Assembly (NCBI RefSeq): GCF_904063055.1
Contig: NZ_CAJFCN010000003.1
Span: 186,001 to 250,000, forward strand
DNA: 64,000 nt
Source of the DNA: Pseudomonas paracarnis
GTDB taxonomy: Bacteria > Pseudomonadota > Gammaproteobacteria > Pseudomonadales > Pseudomonadaceae
Direction of reading: 5' to 3'
Within the stretch, counting starts at the first letter, position 1. Each line of letters starts with the position of its first letter. Under the pieces are notes generated by a model that made no database searches, was not told where the DNA came from, and saw nothing but the letters and a program-made list of their open reading frames with translations. The position numbers and the translations under genes were made by a program. Shown piece by piece: positions 1 to 9,924 of the stretch.

Positions 1-2
1 GC

Positions 3-359
3 TCAGCAGCAGGTGCTGGCCCGTTGTGGTCTGTCGCCCATTGCATTCAGACGCAGTGCGTCATCCTGCAACCATGGCTGGTTGGCTTGCAGAGTGGTGT
101 CCAGCACCTGAGTAACCCAGGCGGGCAGTGCCGGATTGATGCGGTAGTAGATCCATTGCCCTTGACGTCGGTCCACCAGCAGCCCGCAACTACGCAATTG
201 CGCGAGATGACGGGAGATTTTTGGCTGGCTGTCGTCCAAGGCATGGATCAACTCACACACACAAAGTTCGCCTTCGCGCAGGATCAGTAAGGTCACCCGT
301 GCACGGGTGGCATCGGCCAGGCACTTGAACAGGGCGGTCGGGATGAGGAGGTCTGACAT
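3..359 (-). CDS. arsR: ArsR/SmtB-family metalloregulator
   Basis: A 118-residue winged-helix repressor, the length usual for ArsR proteins. The box ELCVCEL at residues 31-37 gives Cys33 and Cys35, the arsenite/antimonite ligands on the recognition helix in ArsR homologues, and the protein ends in Cys-Cys. The frame is open for 35 codons further upstream, but the ATG at 359 gives the family N-terminus; no strong ribosome-binding site precedes it. By family knowledge it would repress arsenic-resistance genes and release DNA when As(III) binds. It reads leftwards off the window, so its targets (efflux pump, reductase) are expected just outside. An AT-rich palindrome directly upstream fits autoregulation. 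Confidence 0.88.
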   Translation of the reverse strand: MSDLLIPTALFKCLADATRARVTLLILREGELCVCELIHALDDSQPKISRHLAQLRSCGLLVDRRQGQWIYYRINPALPAWVTQVLDTTLQANQPWLQDDALRLNAMGDRPQRASTCC

Positions 360-381
360 GATCAAGGACTTTTCAAGTGAA

Positions 382-395
382 TATATTCGAATATA
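382..395. promoter_or_regulatory. Candidate ArsR operator palindrome
   Basis: A perfect 14-bp palindrome, TATATTCGAATATA, lies 22 bp upstream of the arsR start in a markedly AT-rich stretch (about 377-415). ArsR repressors bind imperfect AT-rich dyads over their own promoter, so this is the most likely operator. The assignment rests on position and symmetry only. Confidence 0.5.
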
Positions 396-536
396 CGTAT
401 TTCCATATATATAGGTCAAATCTTGTTTCAATTGATATGGATCAAAGGCCTTTGAAACCGCCACAACTGTTTGAAATTAAAATGAAACACAAATGTCCTA
501 ACGTGCCTGCCCATTGCTGATGAAGGAAGACCCCGC

Positions 537-752
537 GTGACCCGAGCCACCCGCAACCTGCGCAAGACCCTGGATTCCGTCGCGGAAAATAACGAAACCG
601 CGGCCTTTGACCTGATGCGCGCCGTGGAAAAACTCGGCGATGAAGTGCTTCGCCAGCGCCTGCTCAATACCATCCACCGGCTGAACCAGGATGCGTATGA
701 ATTGCGCGAAGCCCGGGATTCGGTGGAGCAGGTATCAGTCAAGCTCGCCTGA
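537..752 (+). CDS. Small conserved-type hypothetical protein, 71 aa
   Basis: A 71-residue, charged, mostly helical protein with no signal peptide or membrane segment. The start is GTG at 537, chosen because AGGAAG lies 7 nt upstream. The sequence is rich in Glu, Arg and Leu and looks like a small helical bundle or short coiled coil. No family recognised. It lies alone between the divergent arsR and the azlCD pair. Confidence 0.55.
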   Translation: MTRATRNLRKTLDSVAENNETAAFDLMRAVEKLGDEVLRQRLLNTIHRLNQDAYELREARDSVEQVSVKLA

Positions 753-824
753 GCAAGATCGTTCAAGACAAGCCTTCGTTCGTGCTGGCATGCTTGTCGA
801 CTGTCTGTCGATGAGCCGTTTTCC

Positions 825-1520
825 ATGCCCACTGCATTGCCTCATTACGCCTTCACCCGCGGCGCCATCGCCGTCATTCCCTTATCCCTGGCCTGTGCGC
901 CCTGGGGGTTGCTGGCCGGCTCCATGGCCATCGACGCGCAATTTACCCCGCTGCAAGCCCAAGGCTTGTCTGCCATTGTGTTTGCCGGTGCCGCACAACT
1001 GGTGGCCATCGGCATGGTCAAGAGCGGTGCCAGCCTGATTTCCATCGTGCTGACCACCTTGCTACTGACCTCCCAGCACCTGCTCTATGGCATGCATATG
1101 CGTCCTACGTTGTCTTCGCTCAACACCCGTTGGCGCATGAGCCTGGGTTTTTTGTTGACCGATGAATTCTTTGCCCTGGTCAACCACTATGACCGCCAGA
1201 CCTTCAATCGCTGGTACGCCCTGGGCGTCGGCCTGACGTTTTACCTGATCTGGAACCTCTTCACCCTTGCCGGCATTGTGCTGGGCAAGAGCATTCCCGG
1301 CCTTGATCAATTGGGGCTGGAGTTTTCGATTGCCGCCACCTTTATCGCCTTGATCACCCCCGTGGTGCGCGACGTGCCCACGGTGGTATGCGTTGCCGTG
1401 GCACTGCTGAGCTCGGTCTGGTTGAGTTATCTGCATTGGGAGTCGGCGGTGGTGGTCTCGGGTGTGTTGGGGATGAGCGCGGGGTTTGCTTGTAAACGGC
1501 TGGGAGTGGGGCAACGATGA
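825..1520 (+). CDS. azlC: AzlC-family branched-chain amino acid exporter, large subunit
   Basis: A 231-residue polytopic inner-membrane protein with the AzlC pattern: an N-terminal segment G-A-I-A-V-I-P followed by the small-residue rich helix around residues 20-60 (FAGAAQLVAIGM) and several later hydrophobic helices. AzlC works with the small membrane partner AzlD, here the next gene, to export branched-chain amino acids or analogues. The stop overlaps the azlD start (ATGA, 1517-1520), which implies translational coupling. No strong Shine-Dalgarno is visible before the ATG at 825. Confidence 0.85.
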   Translation: MPTALPHYAFTRGAIAVIPLSLACAPWGLLAGSMAIDAQFTPLQAQGLSAIVFAGAAQLVAIGMVKSGASLISIVLTTLLLTSQHLLYGMHMRPTLSSLNTRWRMSLGFLLTDEFFALVNHYDRQTFNRWYALGVGLTFYLIWNLFTLAGIVLGKSIPGLDQLGLEFSIAATFIALITPVVRDVPTVVCVAVALLSSVWLSYLHWESAVVVSGVLGMSAGFACKRLGVGQR

Positions 1521-1828
1521 TTTACCTGATGATTGTGGCCATGGGCCTGGTGGTGTTCTTCAACCGTTACCTGTTTATCGAGCCACGCTTGCCGGTACGG
1601 CTCAATCGCGGCGCGCGTGAATTTTTGGGCTTCGCCGTGCCGGGCATGCTCACGGCGATCTGCGGGCCGATTATTTTTCTGGCTGACCATCGGCTTAACC
1701 TGAGCCCGAGCAACCCTTACCTGCTGGCCGGCATCTGCGCCGTGGCGTTGATGTATTGGACGCGCAGCGTATTGACCACCGTGCTATTGAGCATGGCGCT
1801 GTTCTATCTGTTCCGTTGGTGGTTTTGA
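1517..1828 (+). CDS. azlD: AzlD-family small subunit of branched-chain amino acid exporter
   Basis: A 103-residue protein with about four hydrophobic helices (near residues 1-20, 38-57, 65-82 and 85-103) and the family-like R-x-x-L-F-I motif near residue 17. It starts inside the azlC stop codon. AzlD alone has no known enzymatic activity; it forms the exporter with AzlC. No other gene follows closely on this strand, so the pair is probably a two-gene operon. Confidence 0.82.
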   Translation: MIYLMIVAMGLVVFFNRYLFIEPRLPVRLNRGAREFLGFAVPGMLTAICGPIIFLADHRLNLSPSNPYLLAGICAVALMYWTRSVLTTVLLSMALFYLFRWWF

Positions 1829-1837
1829 TACCCAGGC

Positions 1838-1862
1838 AAAAAAAGCCCGCGGGGTGGCGGGC
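1838..1862 (-). terminator. Hairpin with T-tract on the minus strand
   Basis: GCCCGC (1845-1850) and GCGGGC (1857-1862) form a hairpin with a 6-nt loop; A7 at 1838-1844 lies on the azlD side. Read on the minus strand this is hairpin plus T7, so it would stop leftward transcription. For azlCD it has a stem but no T-tract on the plus strand. Confidence 0.5.
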
Positions 1863-1999
1863 AGAAGGGAGACTTCCAAAAAATGAGCCTGGCCACTATA
1901 GGCGGCGTGTTTGCCTTTCACAGTGAAACAAAGTTCATGGGCGCGTCAGTTGGCTTTCGCACAGTGGTAGAGTCACGGTTTTTCCAAGGAAGCAATGGC

Positions 2000-2353
2000 A
2001 TGCACAAAGTGGTAATAGGCGCATTGATACTGGCGGCACTGGCCGGTTGTGCAGGTTCCAAGATGAAAGAGGCGCGCGCAGGCAGCCCCTACAAGACCCT
2101 GGCATCGGACAAGGCCACTCTGGTGGTTGCCCAATGCATCCAGTTCGGTTGGCAGGATGAAAGCGTGTTCGGCATCGATGCCGGCGGCTTCAAGGAAGCG
2201 ACCGAGGCGGGTGGTTTTACGGTGTACACCACCGGTGGCGATTACTTTGTCGATGTACTCAGCACCGGCGCGGGTTCTACGGTCAACTACTACGCCGCAC
2301 AGGACAATATGCCAGCCAAACGTCGCCTGGCAGCACTGGCCACTTGTCTGTAA
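2000..2353 (+). CDS. Small putative lipoprotein, 117 aa
   Basis: A 117-residue protein beginning with a lipoprotein signal: a Lys-bearing N-region, a hydrophobic stretch, and the lipobox L-A-G-C near residue 19. The mature part carries two further Cys and a Gly-rich region; no enzymatic motif seen. The open frame reaches back to 1883, but the ATG at 2000 is chosen because it starts the signal peptide exactly and has AAGGA 9 nt upstream. Predicted envelope lipoprotein of unknown function, typical of Pseudomonas. Confidence 0.7.
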   Translation: MHKVVIGALILAALAGCAGSKMKEARAGSPYKTLASDKATLVVAQCIQFGWQDESVFGIDAGGFKEATEAGGFTVYTTGGDYFVDVLSTGAGSTVNYYAAQDNMPAKRRLAALATCL

Positions 2354-2500
2354 GTCGGTTGCCTTAGTCATATTCAGAAACGCCTGGCGGGACAGCCGCC
2401 GGGCATTGGCTTATGATTCACTCGCTCGTTCGACGTGATGGCTCTTTACCGGTACACGGATGTCGAGGCTTAAACGTCGAACGAGCTCCTCCACCCCACC

Positions 2501-3205
2501 TCAACGGGGCATGAAACCCAAGTGCCAGCGTCGCGGAATCAACAGTGTCGCCACCCCCAAGGCCCCAGCCAACGCACCACTGACCCACAATGCGCGCAGG
2601 CCCATCTGCTGTTCCAGCAGTGCACCGATCACAGCGCCAATGAACATCCCGCCCCACGGAATCAATTGCACGCGCCAGCCATTGCGGCGCTCGCCCAATA
2701 ACCAACGGCCCAGCCCGCGACCAAAGCGTGACAGCGCTCCGGTGACGTAGGTCAGCCCCACCGGTAACCCGTTCACCTCTTCGACGGCCGCATTGAGCAT
2801 GCCCATGGCAATGATCGCTGCGAGCAACGCGGGCAAGGTATCGGTCGATGGCCACAACGCCGCAGCACAGAGCAAGGCGCCGATGCACAGCAATAAGGGC
2901 AACGCATGGCGCTTGCTGAAACGGCTGACCAGCACGCCCAAGGCATTACCGACCACGAAGGTGGCGACCAGCAGCACCAGCCGCCCGGTGAGCCCCAGGT
3001 CGCCCGCACTGATGGCCACCGCCAGGCGCGTGGTGTTACCGCTCATGAACGAGACGAAATCGCCGCTGGCCATAAAACCGATGGCATCGGTCATACCCGC
3101 CAGCACCGACAGACAAGCCACCAGCATCAAGCCCACCCGCCCGCGCCAGCGCTGTCGATGGGCGAGCGTGGCATTGGTGTAAGGCTTGCGAGACGAAGGC
3201 AGCAT
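2501..3205 (-). CDS. DUF1275 (YoaK-type) membrane protein
   Basis: A 234-residue integral membrane protein with about six hydrophobic helices. The family signature is visible near residues 43-60: D-A-I-G-F, then F-V-S-F-M-S-G-N-T-T-R. Members of DUF1275 are inner-membrane proteins of unknown transport role. The gene is monocistronic: convergent with the lipoprotein on its left and separated by 69 bp from the ABC-F gene on its right. Confidence 0.82.
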   Translation of the reverse strand: MLPSSRKPYTNATLAHRQRWRGRVGLMLVACLSVLAGMTDAIGFMASGDFVSFMSGNTTRLAVAISAGDLGLTGRLVLLVATFVVGNALGVLVSRFSKRHALPLLLCIGALLCAAALWPSTDTLPALLAAIIAMGMLNAAVEEVNGLPVGLTYVTGALSRFGRGLGRWLLGERRNGWRVQLIPWGGMFIGAVIGALLEQQMGLRALWVSGALAGALGVATLLIPRRWHLGFMPR

Positions 3206-3274
3206 GGGGCCGGTTTCCTCGGTGAGATTATCCGGCCACTACCGTAGGACGCTTTGCCTGTCTGCGCAATGACC

Positions 3275-4909
3275 TCAGACACGCTCCAGTTGCCAGCCGG
3301 TGGCGTGCCACGTCAGATGGTGAGTCGGCTCAATCGCCTGCAAGAATGCCTCGTCGTGTGATACGGCCAGCAGCGCGCCGGCAAACCCCTTCAATGCCTG
3401 CTCAAACGCCAGCACCGACTCCAGGTCCAGGTGATTGGTGGGTTCATCCAACAGCAGCAGTTGCGCCGGTGTTTCACGCCACAAGGCTACCGCCATCGCG
3501 GCTTTCAAACGCTCGCCGCCGCTGAGGTGCCCTGCCGGCTGCGTGACCCGCAGCGCGTCCAGCTGCAACAACGCCAGACGTGTGCGCAGTTCGGCTTCGG
3601 CCAGGGGCGTGTCGAGCAGGTTGAGTTGCTCGACAAGGCTGCGACGGTCGTCCAGCAGCGCCAGGTGCTGATCGATATAGGCGCTGGGCACCGCGACGCT
3701 GCACTTGCCACTGACCGCCCGCCGATGGCCCGCAAGCAGTTTGAGCAAGGTCGATTTGCCGCAACCGTTCGGCCCGCGTACGGCAACGCGAGCCGGGCCT
3801 GTCAGGTTGAGCGTCAGGTAGCTGGCGGGTGCTTGGGGATCAAGCCAGGGTAATTGCGCCTGTTCCAGCACCAGCACCTGGCGGCCATTCGGGACGGTTG
3901 AGCCTGGTAATGCGAGCAGTGTGGGCGTCTCATCCGCCACGCGCTCGTAAGCTTGGCGCACTTGGGCGTCGAGTTGGTTTTTGTGATCGTGATGGGCACT
4001 GCGTACCGTGCTGACAATCTCCTTGGCTGCGCTTTTCCAGCGGGCCTTGGTAAAACGGTCGACGTTGGCGGTCTCGGCCTGTTTACGTGCGCGTGCGGCG
4101 TGGCGCTGCAGGTCGTCGTGATCTTTTTGCAGGCGCCGACGCTCGCGGCTGCGGGCCAGACGCGCCTGTTCCCACGCAGCGATCGCGGCCTGCTGATGAG
4201 TGTCGCGTTGCTGGCGATAGGCATCGTAGTTGCCGCCATACACTTGAATGCCCAGGGGCGACAGCTCGATGATGCGGCCCATGGCATTGAGCAACTGTCG
4301 ATCATGGCTGACCACCACCAGGCCACCGCGCCAATCGCGCAACACACGCAACAGCCAGTCGCGCCCGTCAGCATCAAGATGGTTGCTGGGCTCATCCAGA
4401 ATCAGCAACTGCGGCGCCGCCAACAACGCCCCAATCAGCGCGACCCTGGCGAGTTGGCCACCGCTGAGTTGATCGGCCGGGGTACTGCCACTGAGGGTCT
4501 GCAAACCCGCTGCATCCAGTGCCTGACGCAGGCGCTCTGCGAGGTCCCAGCGATCGTCGATCAGTTCCAGGTCACCGAGGCGTGCATCGCCCTGGCCCAT
4601 TCGCTCAAGGGCAGCCAAGGCCGCGGCAGTTGCGGTGATATCGGCGATGGTTTGCCCTGGTTGAGCCGTGATGGCCTGGGGCACATAGGCAACATGGGCC
4701 GGTTTTTTCAACGTGCCGCAGGAGGGCAGCAGCACGCCGGCCATCAACTTGGCCAGGATACTTTTGCCCCGTCCATTGCGCCCGACGATACCGGTAGGCG
4801 TTTGATCAATGGACAGGTTCACGTCGGCCAGCAAGGTTTCGCCATTGGCGAACTGGAAAGACAGGTGTTGCAGGGAAACAAGCGCGGGCAGCCGTTTGAC
4901 GTCAGTCAT
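3275..4909 (-). CDS. ABC-F family ATPase (tandem nucleotide-binding domains)
   Basis: A 544-residue soluble protein with two ABC ATPase domains and no membrane segments. Domain 1 has Walker A GRNGRGKS, signature LSGGQLARVAL and Walker B LLILDEPSNHLD; domain 2 has GPNGCGKS, LSGGERLKAAM and LLLLDEPTNHLD. Between them is a charged, Arg/Gln-rich helical linker, as in ABC-F proteins that act on the ribosomal E site. The frame could begin at a TTG at 4921, but the ATG at 4909 has GGAGG 5 nt upstream. Role inferred as translation factor or antibiotic protection; the subclass cannot be told by eye. Confidence 0.87.
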   Translation of the reverse strand: MTDVKRLPALVSLQHLSFQFANGETLLADVNLSIDQTPTGIVGRNGRGKSILAKLMAGVLLPSCGTLKKPAHVAYVPQAITAQPGQTIADITATAAALAALERMGQGDARLGDLELIDDRWDLAERLRQALDAAGLQTLSGSTPADQLSGGQLARVALIGALLAAPQLLILDEPSNHLDADGRDWLLRVLRDWRGGLVVVSHDRQLLNAMGRIIELSPLGIQVYGGNYDAYRQQRDTHQQAAIAAWEQARLARSRERRRLQKDHDDLQRHAARARKQAETANVDRFTKARWKSAAKEIVSTVRSAHHDHKNQLDAQVRQAYERVADETPTLLALPGSTVPNGRQVLVLEQAQLPWLDPQAPASYLTLNLTGPARVAVRGPNGCGKSTLLKLLAGHRRAVSGKCSVAVPSAYIDQHLALLDDRRSLVEQLNLLDTPLAEAELRTRLALLQLDALRVTQPAGHLSGGERLKAAMAVALWRETPAQLLLLDEPTNHLDLESVLAFEQALKGFAGALLAVSHDEAFLQAIEPTHHLTWHATGWQLERV

Positions 4910-5042
4910 CAGCACCTCCAAAAAAATGTCGAACAGGCCAACAAGCGCGCCAGGCGGCTCGTTGCAGATACATTTTGGAAGGCTTAGTTGTTCACGTCGG
5001 CGGTCATCCCGTGAGTCAGAAGGGAGGCAGAGCCTAACCCAC

Positions 5043-6083
5043 CTAAACTTTGTGCGGCAAGTCTTCGGCCAGTTTTTCCAGGAACATTGCCAGCGCGACT
5101 TCTTCGGCTTTCAGGCCTTTGCGCACTCGCGGCTTGGGCAGCTTCGACAATTCACCGAGGCTGAAATGCTCAAGCACCGCCGGGTGGATATAGCACTTGC
5201 GACACACCGCCGGCGTATTGCCCAACTGCCGGGCGACATCCTTGACCATCGCCACCACATGCCGCTTAGCGTCGGATTCGGGCTGCCACGCCAACTCGCG
5301 CAACACCGCCAGCGCCATTGCTGTGCCGGCCCAGGTGCGGTAGTCCTTGGCGGTAAAGTCTTCGCCGGTCAGGCGGTGCAGGTAGTCGTTGACGTCCTGG
5401 GAGCTGACGGTATGCCGCTCACCGTCTTCGTCCAGGTACTGGAACAGGTTTTGCCCGGGCAATTCCATGCAACGCTTGACCACCCGGGCCAGGCGCCGAT
5501 CCTTGACGCTGACTTGGTGCTCCACGCCACTCTTGCCACGAAACTGGAACTGGATCTCGCTGCCCTTGATGTCCACATGGCGGTTGCGCAGGGTGGTCAG
5601 GCCGTAGGATTTGTTTTCGCGGGCATATTGGGTATTACCGACGCGGATCAGCGTGGCGTCCAGCAACATCACCACCGTTGCCAACACCTTTTCGCGGGTA
5701 AACCCTGGCTCGGCAATTTGTGCTTCGAGCTGTTTGCGCAACCTGGGCAAAGCGGCGCCAAAAGCCTGCAAGCGCGAGTACTTGTCGCTGTCGCGCACCT
5801 CGCGCCAGCGTGGGTGGTAACGGTACTGCTTACGGCCACGGGCGTCGCGGCCGGTGGCTTGCAGGTGGCCGCGAGGGTCGGCGCAGATCCACACATCGGT
5901 GTAGGCGGGTGGCACCGCCAAGGCGTTCAGGCGTTTGATTTCGTCCGCGTCGGTAATGCGCTCGCCTTTGGCGTTCAGATACTGGAATTTGCCTCGCACT
6001 TTTTTACGGCGGATGCCGGGCTGGGTGTCATCCACATAATGCAGGTCGCGAGGCAGGTCGGCGGGTAACGAAGAGTCAGGCAT
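5043..6083 (-). CDS. Eukaryotic/poxvirus-type DNA topoisomerase IB
   Basis: A 346-residue type IB topoisomerase, which relaxes supercoils through a 3'-phosphotyrosyl link. The N-terminal domain includes the V-P-P-A-Y-T-D-V-W motif near residues 57-65. The catalytic domain carries R-V-G-N-x-x-Y-A-R-E-N-x-S-Y-G-L-T-T-L and, near the C-terminus, K-C-Y-I-H-P with the expected nucleophile at about Tyr298. The open frame runs on to 6464, but the ATG at 6083 gives the family start and length. It lies 75 bp beyond modC on the same strand; no functional link is evident. Confidence 0.9.
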   Translation of the reverse strand: MPDSSLPADLPRDLHYVDDTQPGIRRKKVRGKFQYLNAKGERITDADEIKRLNALAVPPAYTDVWICADPRGHLQATGRDARGRKQYRYHPRWREVRDSDKYSRLQAFGAALPRLRKQLEAQIAEPGFTREKVLATVVMLLDATLIRVGNTQYARENKSYGLTTLRNRHVDIKGSEIQFQFRGKSGVEHQVSVKDRRLARVVKRCMELPGQNLFQYLDEDGERHTVSSQDVNDYLHRLTGEDFTAKDYRTWAGTAMALAVLRELAWQPESDAKRHVVAMVKDVARQLGNTPAVCRKCYIHPAVLEHFSLGELSKLPKPRVRKGLKAEEVALAMFLEKLAEDLPHKV

Positions 6084-6157
6084 GGGGCGGGTTCCTTGGC
6101 AACAAATCAGGCCGGTATGTCTGATTGACCGCAGCGCCCTGCGGTCGTGCCAAATGC

Positions 6158-7237
6158 TTAAGCCAGTACGGCCACCGCCTTGATTTGCGCCCACAACGTC
6201 TGGCCCGGATGCAGTTGCAATTGGTCGCGGGAGAAGCGCGTGATGCGCGCCAGTAACGGCGTGCCGCCGGCGTCCAGGCGCACCAGCACATGGGCGCTGT
6301 TGTCCGCGCCGATAGTCTGGGTGACGGTCACCGGCAAGCGGTTGAGGATGCTGCTGTGTTCTTGGGCCTGCAGGCTCAGGCTTACATCCCGCGCCTGGAC
6401 CTTGACCCGCAGCGGGTTGCCCACCGCCAGCGGGACATGGGCCACGCGCATCTGCAACGGGCAATCGGGCAACTGCAGAGTGAGCAACTGATAGTGCGCG
6501 TCGTAGGCAACGACGCTGCCGGCGATCACCACGCCGGCATCGTCGCCCAGCGCCAAGGGCAGGTCGAGGCGCGCCAGGGTCTCGCCGATCGGGCCACTGG
6601 CCAGGGCCTTGCCGTCGCTGAGCAGGACGATATGGTCGGCCAGTCGCGCCACTTCGTCCTGGGCATGGCTGACGTAGAGCACCGGGATATCCAGCTCGTC
6701 GTGCAGGCGTTCCAGGTAAGGCAATATCTCGCTTTTACGCTGGCTGTCCAGGGCCGCCAGCGGTTCATCCATCAACAACAACTTGGGGCTGGTGAGCAAG
6801 GCGCGGGCGATGCCGATGCGCTGGCGCTCGCCGCCGGACAAGTGTTGCGGATGACGCTCAAGCAAGTGCCCGATACCCAACAGTTCGGTGGCCTGGGCCA
6901 TGTCCACGCGCCGTTGCGGGCGTGGGATACGTTTGAGGCCGAACTCCAGATTGGCGAGCACCGACAGGTGAGGAAACAGGCTCGCCTCTTGGAACACATA
7001 GCCCAGGGCGCGTTTATGCGGCGGCACAAACAGCCCTTGGCGGCTGTCTTGCCACACCTCGTCGTTGATGTGCACAAAACCGTGTTCGGCGCGTTCCAGA
7101 CCGGCGATGCAGCGCAGGCAGGTGGTCTTGCCTGAACCGGAATGTCCGTACAGCGCGCTCACGCCACGGCCGGGCAATTGCAGGTCCACATCCAGTGCGA
7201 AGGCGGAGTATTTCAGGTGCAGGCGTATATCCATCAT
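6158..7237 (-). CDS. modC: Molybdate ABC transporter ATP-binding protein ModC
   Basis: A 359-residue ATPase that powers molybdate uptake through ModB. It has Walker [10 protein letters not shown], signature [15 protein letters not shown], Walker [13 protein letters not shown] and switch His in YVSHAQDE, followed by a C-terminal TOBE-type domain (about residues 285-355) that binds oxyanion. The ATG at 7237 is used: GGAG lies 9 nt upstream, at the end of modB, and the gene begins 5 nt after the modB stop. The upstream TTG at 7246 would overlap that ribosome-binding site. Third gene of the modABC operon. Confidence 0.93.
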   Translation of the reverse strand: MMDIRLHLKYSAFALDVDLQLPGRGVSALYGHSGSGKTTCLRCIAGLERAEHGFVHINDEVWQDSRQGLFVPPHKRALGYVFQEASLFPHLSVLANLEFGLKRIPRPQRRVDMAQATELLGIGHLLERHPQHLSGGERQRIGIARALLTSPKLLLMDEPLAALDSQRKSEILPYLERLHDELDIPVLYVSHAQDEVARLADHIVLLSDGKALASGPIGETLARLDLPLALGDDAGVVIAGSVVAYDAHYQLLTLQLPDCPLQMRVAHVPLAVGNPLRVKVQARDVSLSLQAQEHSSILNRLPVTVTQTIGADNSAHVLVRLDAGGTPLLARITRFSRDQLQLHPGQTLWAQIKAVAVLA

Positions 7238-7242
7238 CGCGA

Positions 7243-7923
7243 TCAACTCCAGCCCATCTTGGTTTTACGGCTGGAATAGAGCGCCAGCAACACGAGGAAG
7301 GCGAATACCACCATGGCCCCGGCCAGCCAATGGGCCTGAGCATATTCCATGGCTTCGACGTGGTCGTAGATTTGCACCGAGACGACACGGGTCTTGTCCG
7401 GGATATTGCCGCCGATCATCAGCACCACGCCGAACTCACCAACGGTATGGGCGAAGCCCAGAATCGAGGCGGTGATAAACCCAGGGCGTGCCAGCGGCAG
7501 GATCACCGTGAAAAACGTATCCCACGGGTTGGCGCGCAAGGTCGCGGCCACTTCCAGCGGGCGCGTGCCGATGGCAGAAAACGCATTCTGCAACGGCTGC
7601 ACCACGAAGGGCATGGAGTAGATCACCGAGCCAATCACCAGCCCGGCGAAACTGAAGGTGAGGGTGCCCAGGCCCAGCCACTGCGTGAATTGGCCGACGT
7701 ACCCATTGGGCCCCATGGCCAACAGCAAGTAAAAGCCGATGACCGTTGGCGGCAACACCAACGGCAGTGCGACCACTGCGCCGATGGGGCCGCGCCACTT
7801 GGAACGGGTGCGCGACAGCCACAGGGCGATCGGTGTGCCGATGATCAACAGGATCAGGGTGGTCAACGAGGCCAGTTTGAGGGTCAACCAGATCGCAGAA
7901 ACATCAGCACTTGTCAGGGGCAT
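7243..7923 (-). CDS. modB: Molybdate ABC transporter permease ModB
   Basis: A 226-residue inner-membrane permease with five or six hydrophobic helices. The cytoplasmic EAA-like loop that docks to ModC is seen as [15 protein letters not shown], followed by I-L-P-L-A-R-P-G. Together with the ModA receptor and ModC ATPase it imports molybdate for molybdenum-cofactor enzymes. Its ATG abuts the modA stop (TAA then ATG), so translation is coupled. Confidence 0.93.
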   Translation of the reverse strand: MPLTSADVSAIWLTLKLASLTTLILLIIGTPIALWLSRTRSKWRGPIGAVVALPLVLPPTVIGFYLLLAMGPNGYVGQFTQWLGLGTLTFSFAGLVIGSVIYSMPFVVQPLQNAFSAIGTRPLEVAATLRANPWDTFFTVILPLARPGFITASILGFAHTVGEFGVVLMIGGNIPDKTRVVSVQIYDHVEAMEYAQAHWLAGAMVVFAFLVLLALYSSRKTKMGWS

Positions 7924-8721
<798 letters not shown>

Positions 8722-8722
8722 T

Positions 8723-8752
8723 TACCGCTATGTATGGGAATATATAGCGGTA
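8723..8752. promoter_or_regulatory. ModE-like operator upstream of modABC
   Basis: Arms TACCGCTATGTA (8723-8734) and TATATAGCGGTA (8741-8752) are inverted repeats with one mismatch, separated by 6 bp. The layout matches the ModE box known from enterobacteria (CG-nTATATA, 6-bp spacer, TATATn-CG). ModE with bound molybdate represses mod operons. The site is 50 bp upstream of modA. No modE gene is in the window. Confidence 0.65.
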
Positions 8753-8788
8753 GGCTATTGCCGGTACAGCACCAAGTTGCTGCTCATG

Positions 8789-9853
8789 TCAGTCGCGGGT
8801 GAATCTGGCTATCGCGTGCTCGGCCAATTCGCGGGTCAGGTCATAGGTGGACAGGTTTTTGCCCAGCCTCAAGGCCTGGCCCGCCCACAGGTTGCTGAAA
8901 CCGGCTTCATCCTTGGCCTTGAGTGGCATTAATGCGCCTCCGGCTTTGGGGAACGCCGGCGCCGCTGGGTTGATTGCGCCGAGTTCACGCATCACCCGGT
9001 TGACGATGCCCCGCGCCGGGCGGCCGGTGAACAGGTTGGTCAGCGCGGTTTCGCTGGCCTGGGCATGGCGCAGCGCGTGGTGATGGGAAGCGCTTACAGT
9101 GGCTTCGGGCGTGAACAGGTAGGCTGTACCGATCTGCACGGCCGAAGCGCCGAGGGCAAAGGCCGCAACGATGCCGCGTGCATCGGCGATTCCGCCCGCA
9201 GCAATCACCGGCACGCTGACCGCGTCGACGATCTGTGGCAGCAGCGCCATCAAGCCGATCTGGCTATTGAGGTCATCGCTGAGAAACAGGCCACGGTGCC
9301 CACCCGCTTCGATGCCCATGGCGATGATCGCGTCGCAGCCGTGCTGTTCCAGCCACACGGCTTCCTCGACGGTGGTGGCCGATGACAGCACCTTGGCACC
9401 GGTGGCTTTTACCCGGTCCAGCAAAGACTTCTCTGGCAGGCCAAAATGAAAGCTCACCACTTCTGGCCGAAACGCTTCCACCACCTGGCAGGCTGCGTCA
9501 TTGAACGGCGCACGGTTGGACACCGGGGTTGGCGCATCAAAGTCGGCGCCCAGTTCATGGTAGTAAGGTTGCAGCAAGGCCTTCCAAGCCTGATCCCGCG
9601 CGTCATCGACATCGGGCGGTTGATGGCAGAAGAAGTTGACGTTCAGCGGCGCATGATTGGCCTGGCGAATGAGGGCCAAGGCCTCGCGCAGCTGCTCCAG
9701 GCTCAGCGCCGCCGCAGGCATGGAGCCCAGGGCACCGGCTTGCTGAGCGGCGATGACCATGGCGGTGGTCGTCGCGCCAGCCATCGGCGCCTGGATGATC
9801 GGCACCTCAATGCCCAACAGGTCAAGAATACGAGTGTCTGGCCAGGTGCTCAT
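8789..9853 (-). CDS. Nitronate monooxygenase (2-nitropropane dioxygenase family)
   Basis: A 354-residue FMN-dependent TIM-barrel oxidoreductase that oxidises alkyl nitronates such as propionate 3-nitronate. The N-terminal I-I-Q-A-P-M-A-G segment, the G-I-E-A-G-G-H-R-G motif near residue 185 with the active-site His, and the phosphate-binding V-I-A-A-G-G-I-A-D run are all seen. The ATG at 9853 has GGAGAAG 6 nt upstream; longer upstream frame is not family sequence. Single gene on the minus strand between ada and modA. Confidence 0.88.
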   Translation of the reverse strand: MSTWPDTRILDLLGIEVPIIQAPMAGATTTAMVIAAQQAGALGSMPAAALSLEQLREALALIRQANHAPLNVNFFCHQPPDVDDARDQAWKALLQPYYHELGADFDAPTPVSNRAPFNDAACQVVEAFRPEVVSFHFGLPEKSLLDRVKATGAKVLSSATTVEEAVWLEQHGCDAIIAMGIEAGGHRGLFLSDDLNSQIGLMALLPQIVDAVSVPVIAAGGIADARGIVAAFALGASAVQIGTAYLFTPEATVSASHHHALRHAQASETALTNLFTGRPARGIVNRVMRELGAINPAAPAFPKAGGALMPLKAKDEAGFSNLWAGQALRLGKNLSTYDLTRELAEHAIARFTRD

Positions 9854-9924
9854 GGGTTGCTTCTCCAGCGTTGGTAGGGCTTTTCGCTGTTTTAGCAGGG
9901 CCATCAGCACCCGGCCAGTCTGTT

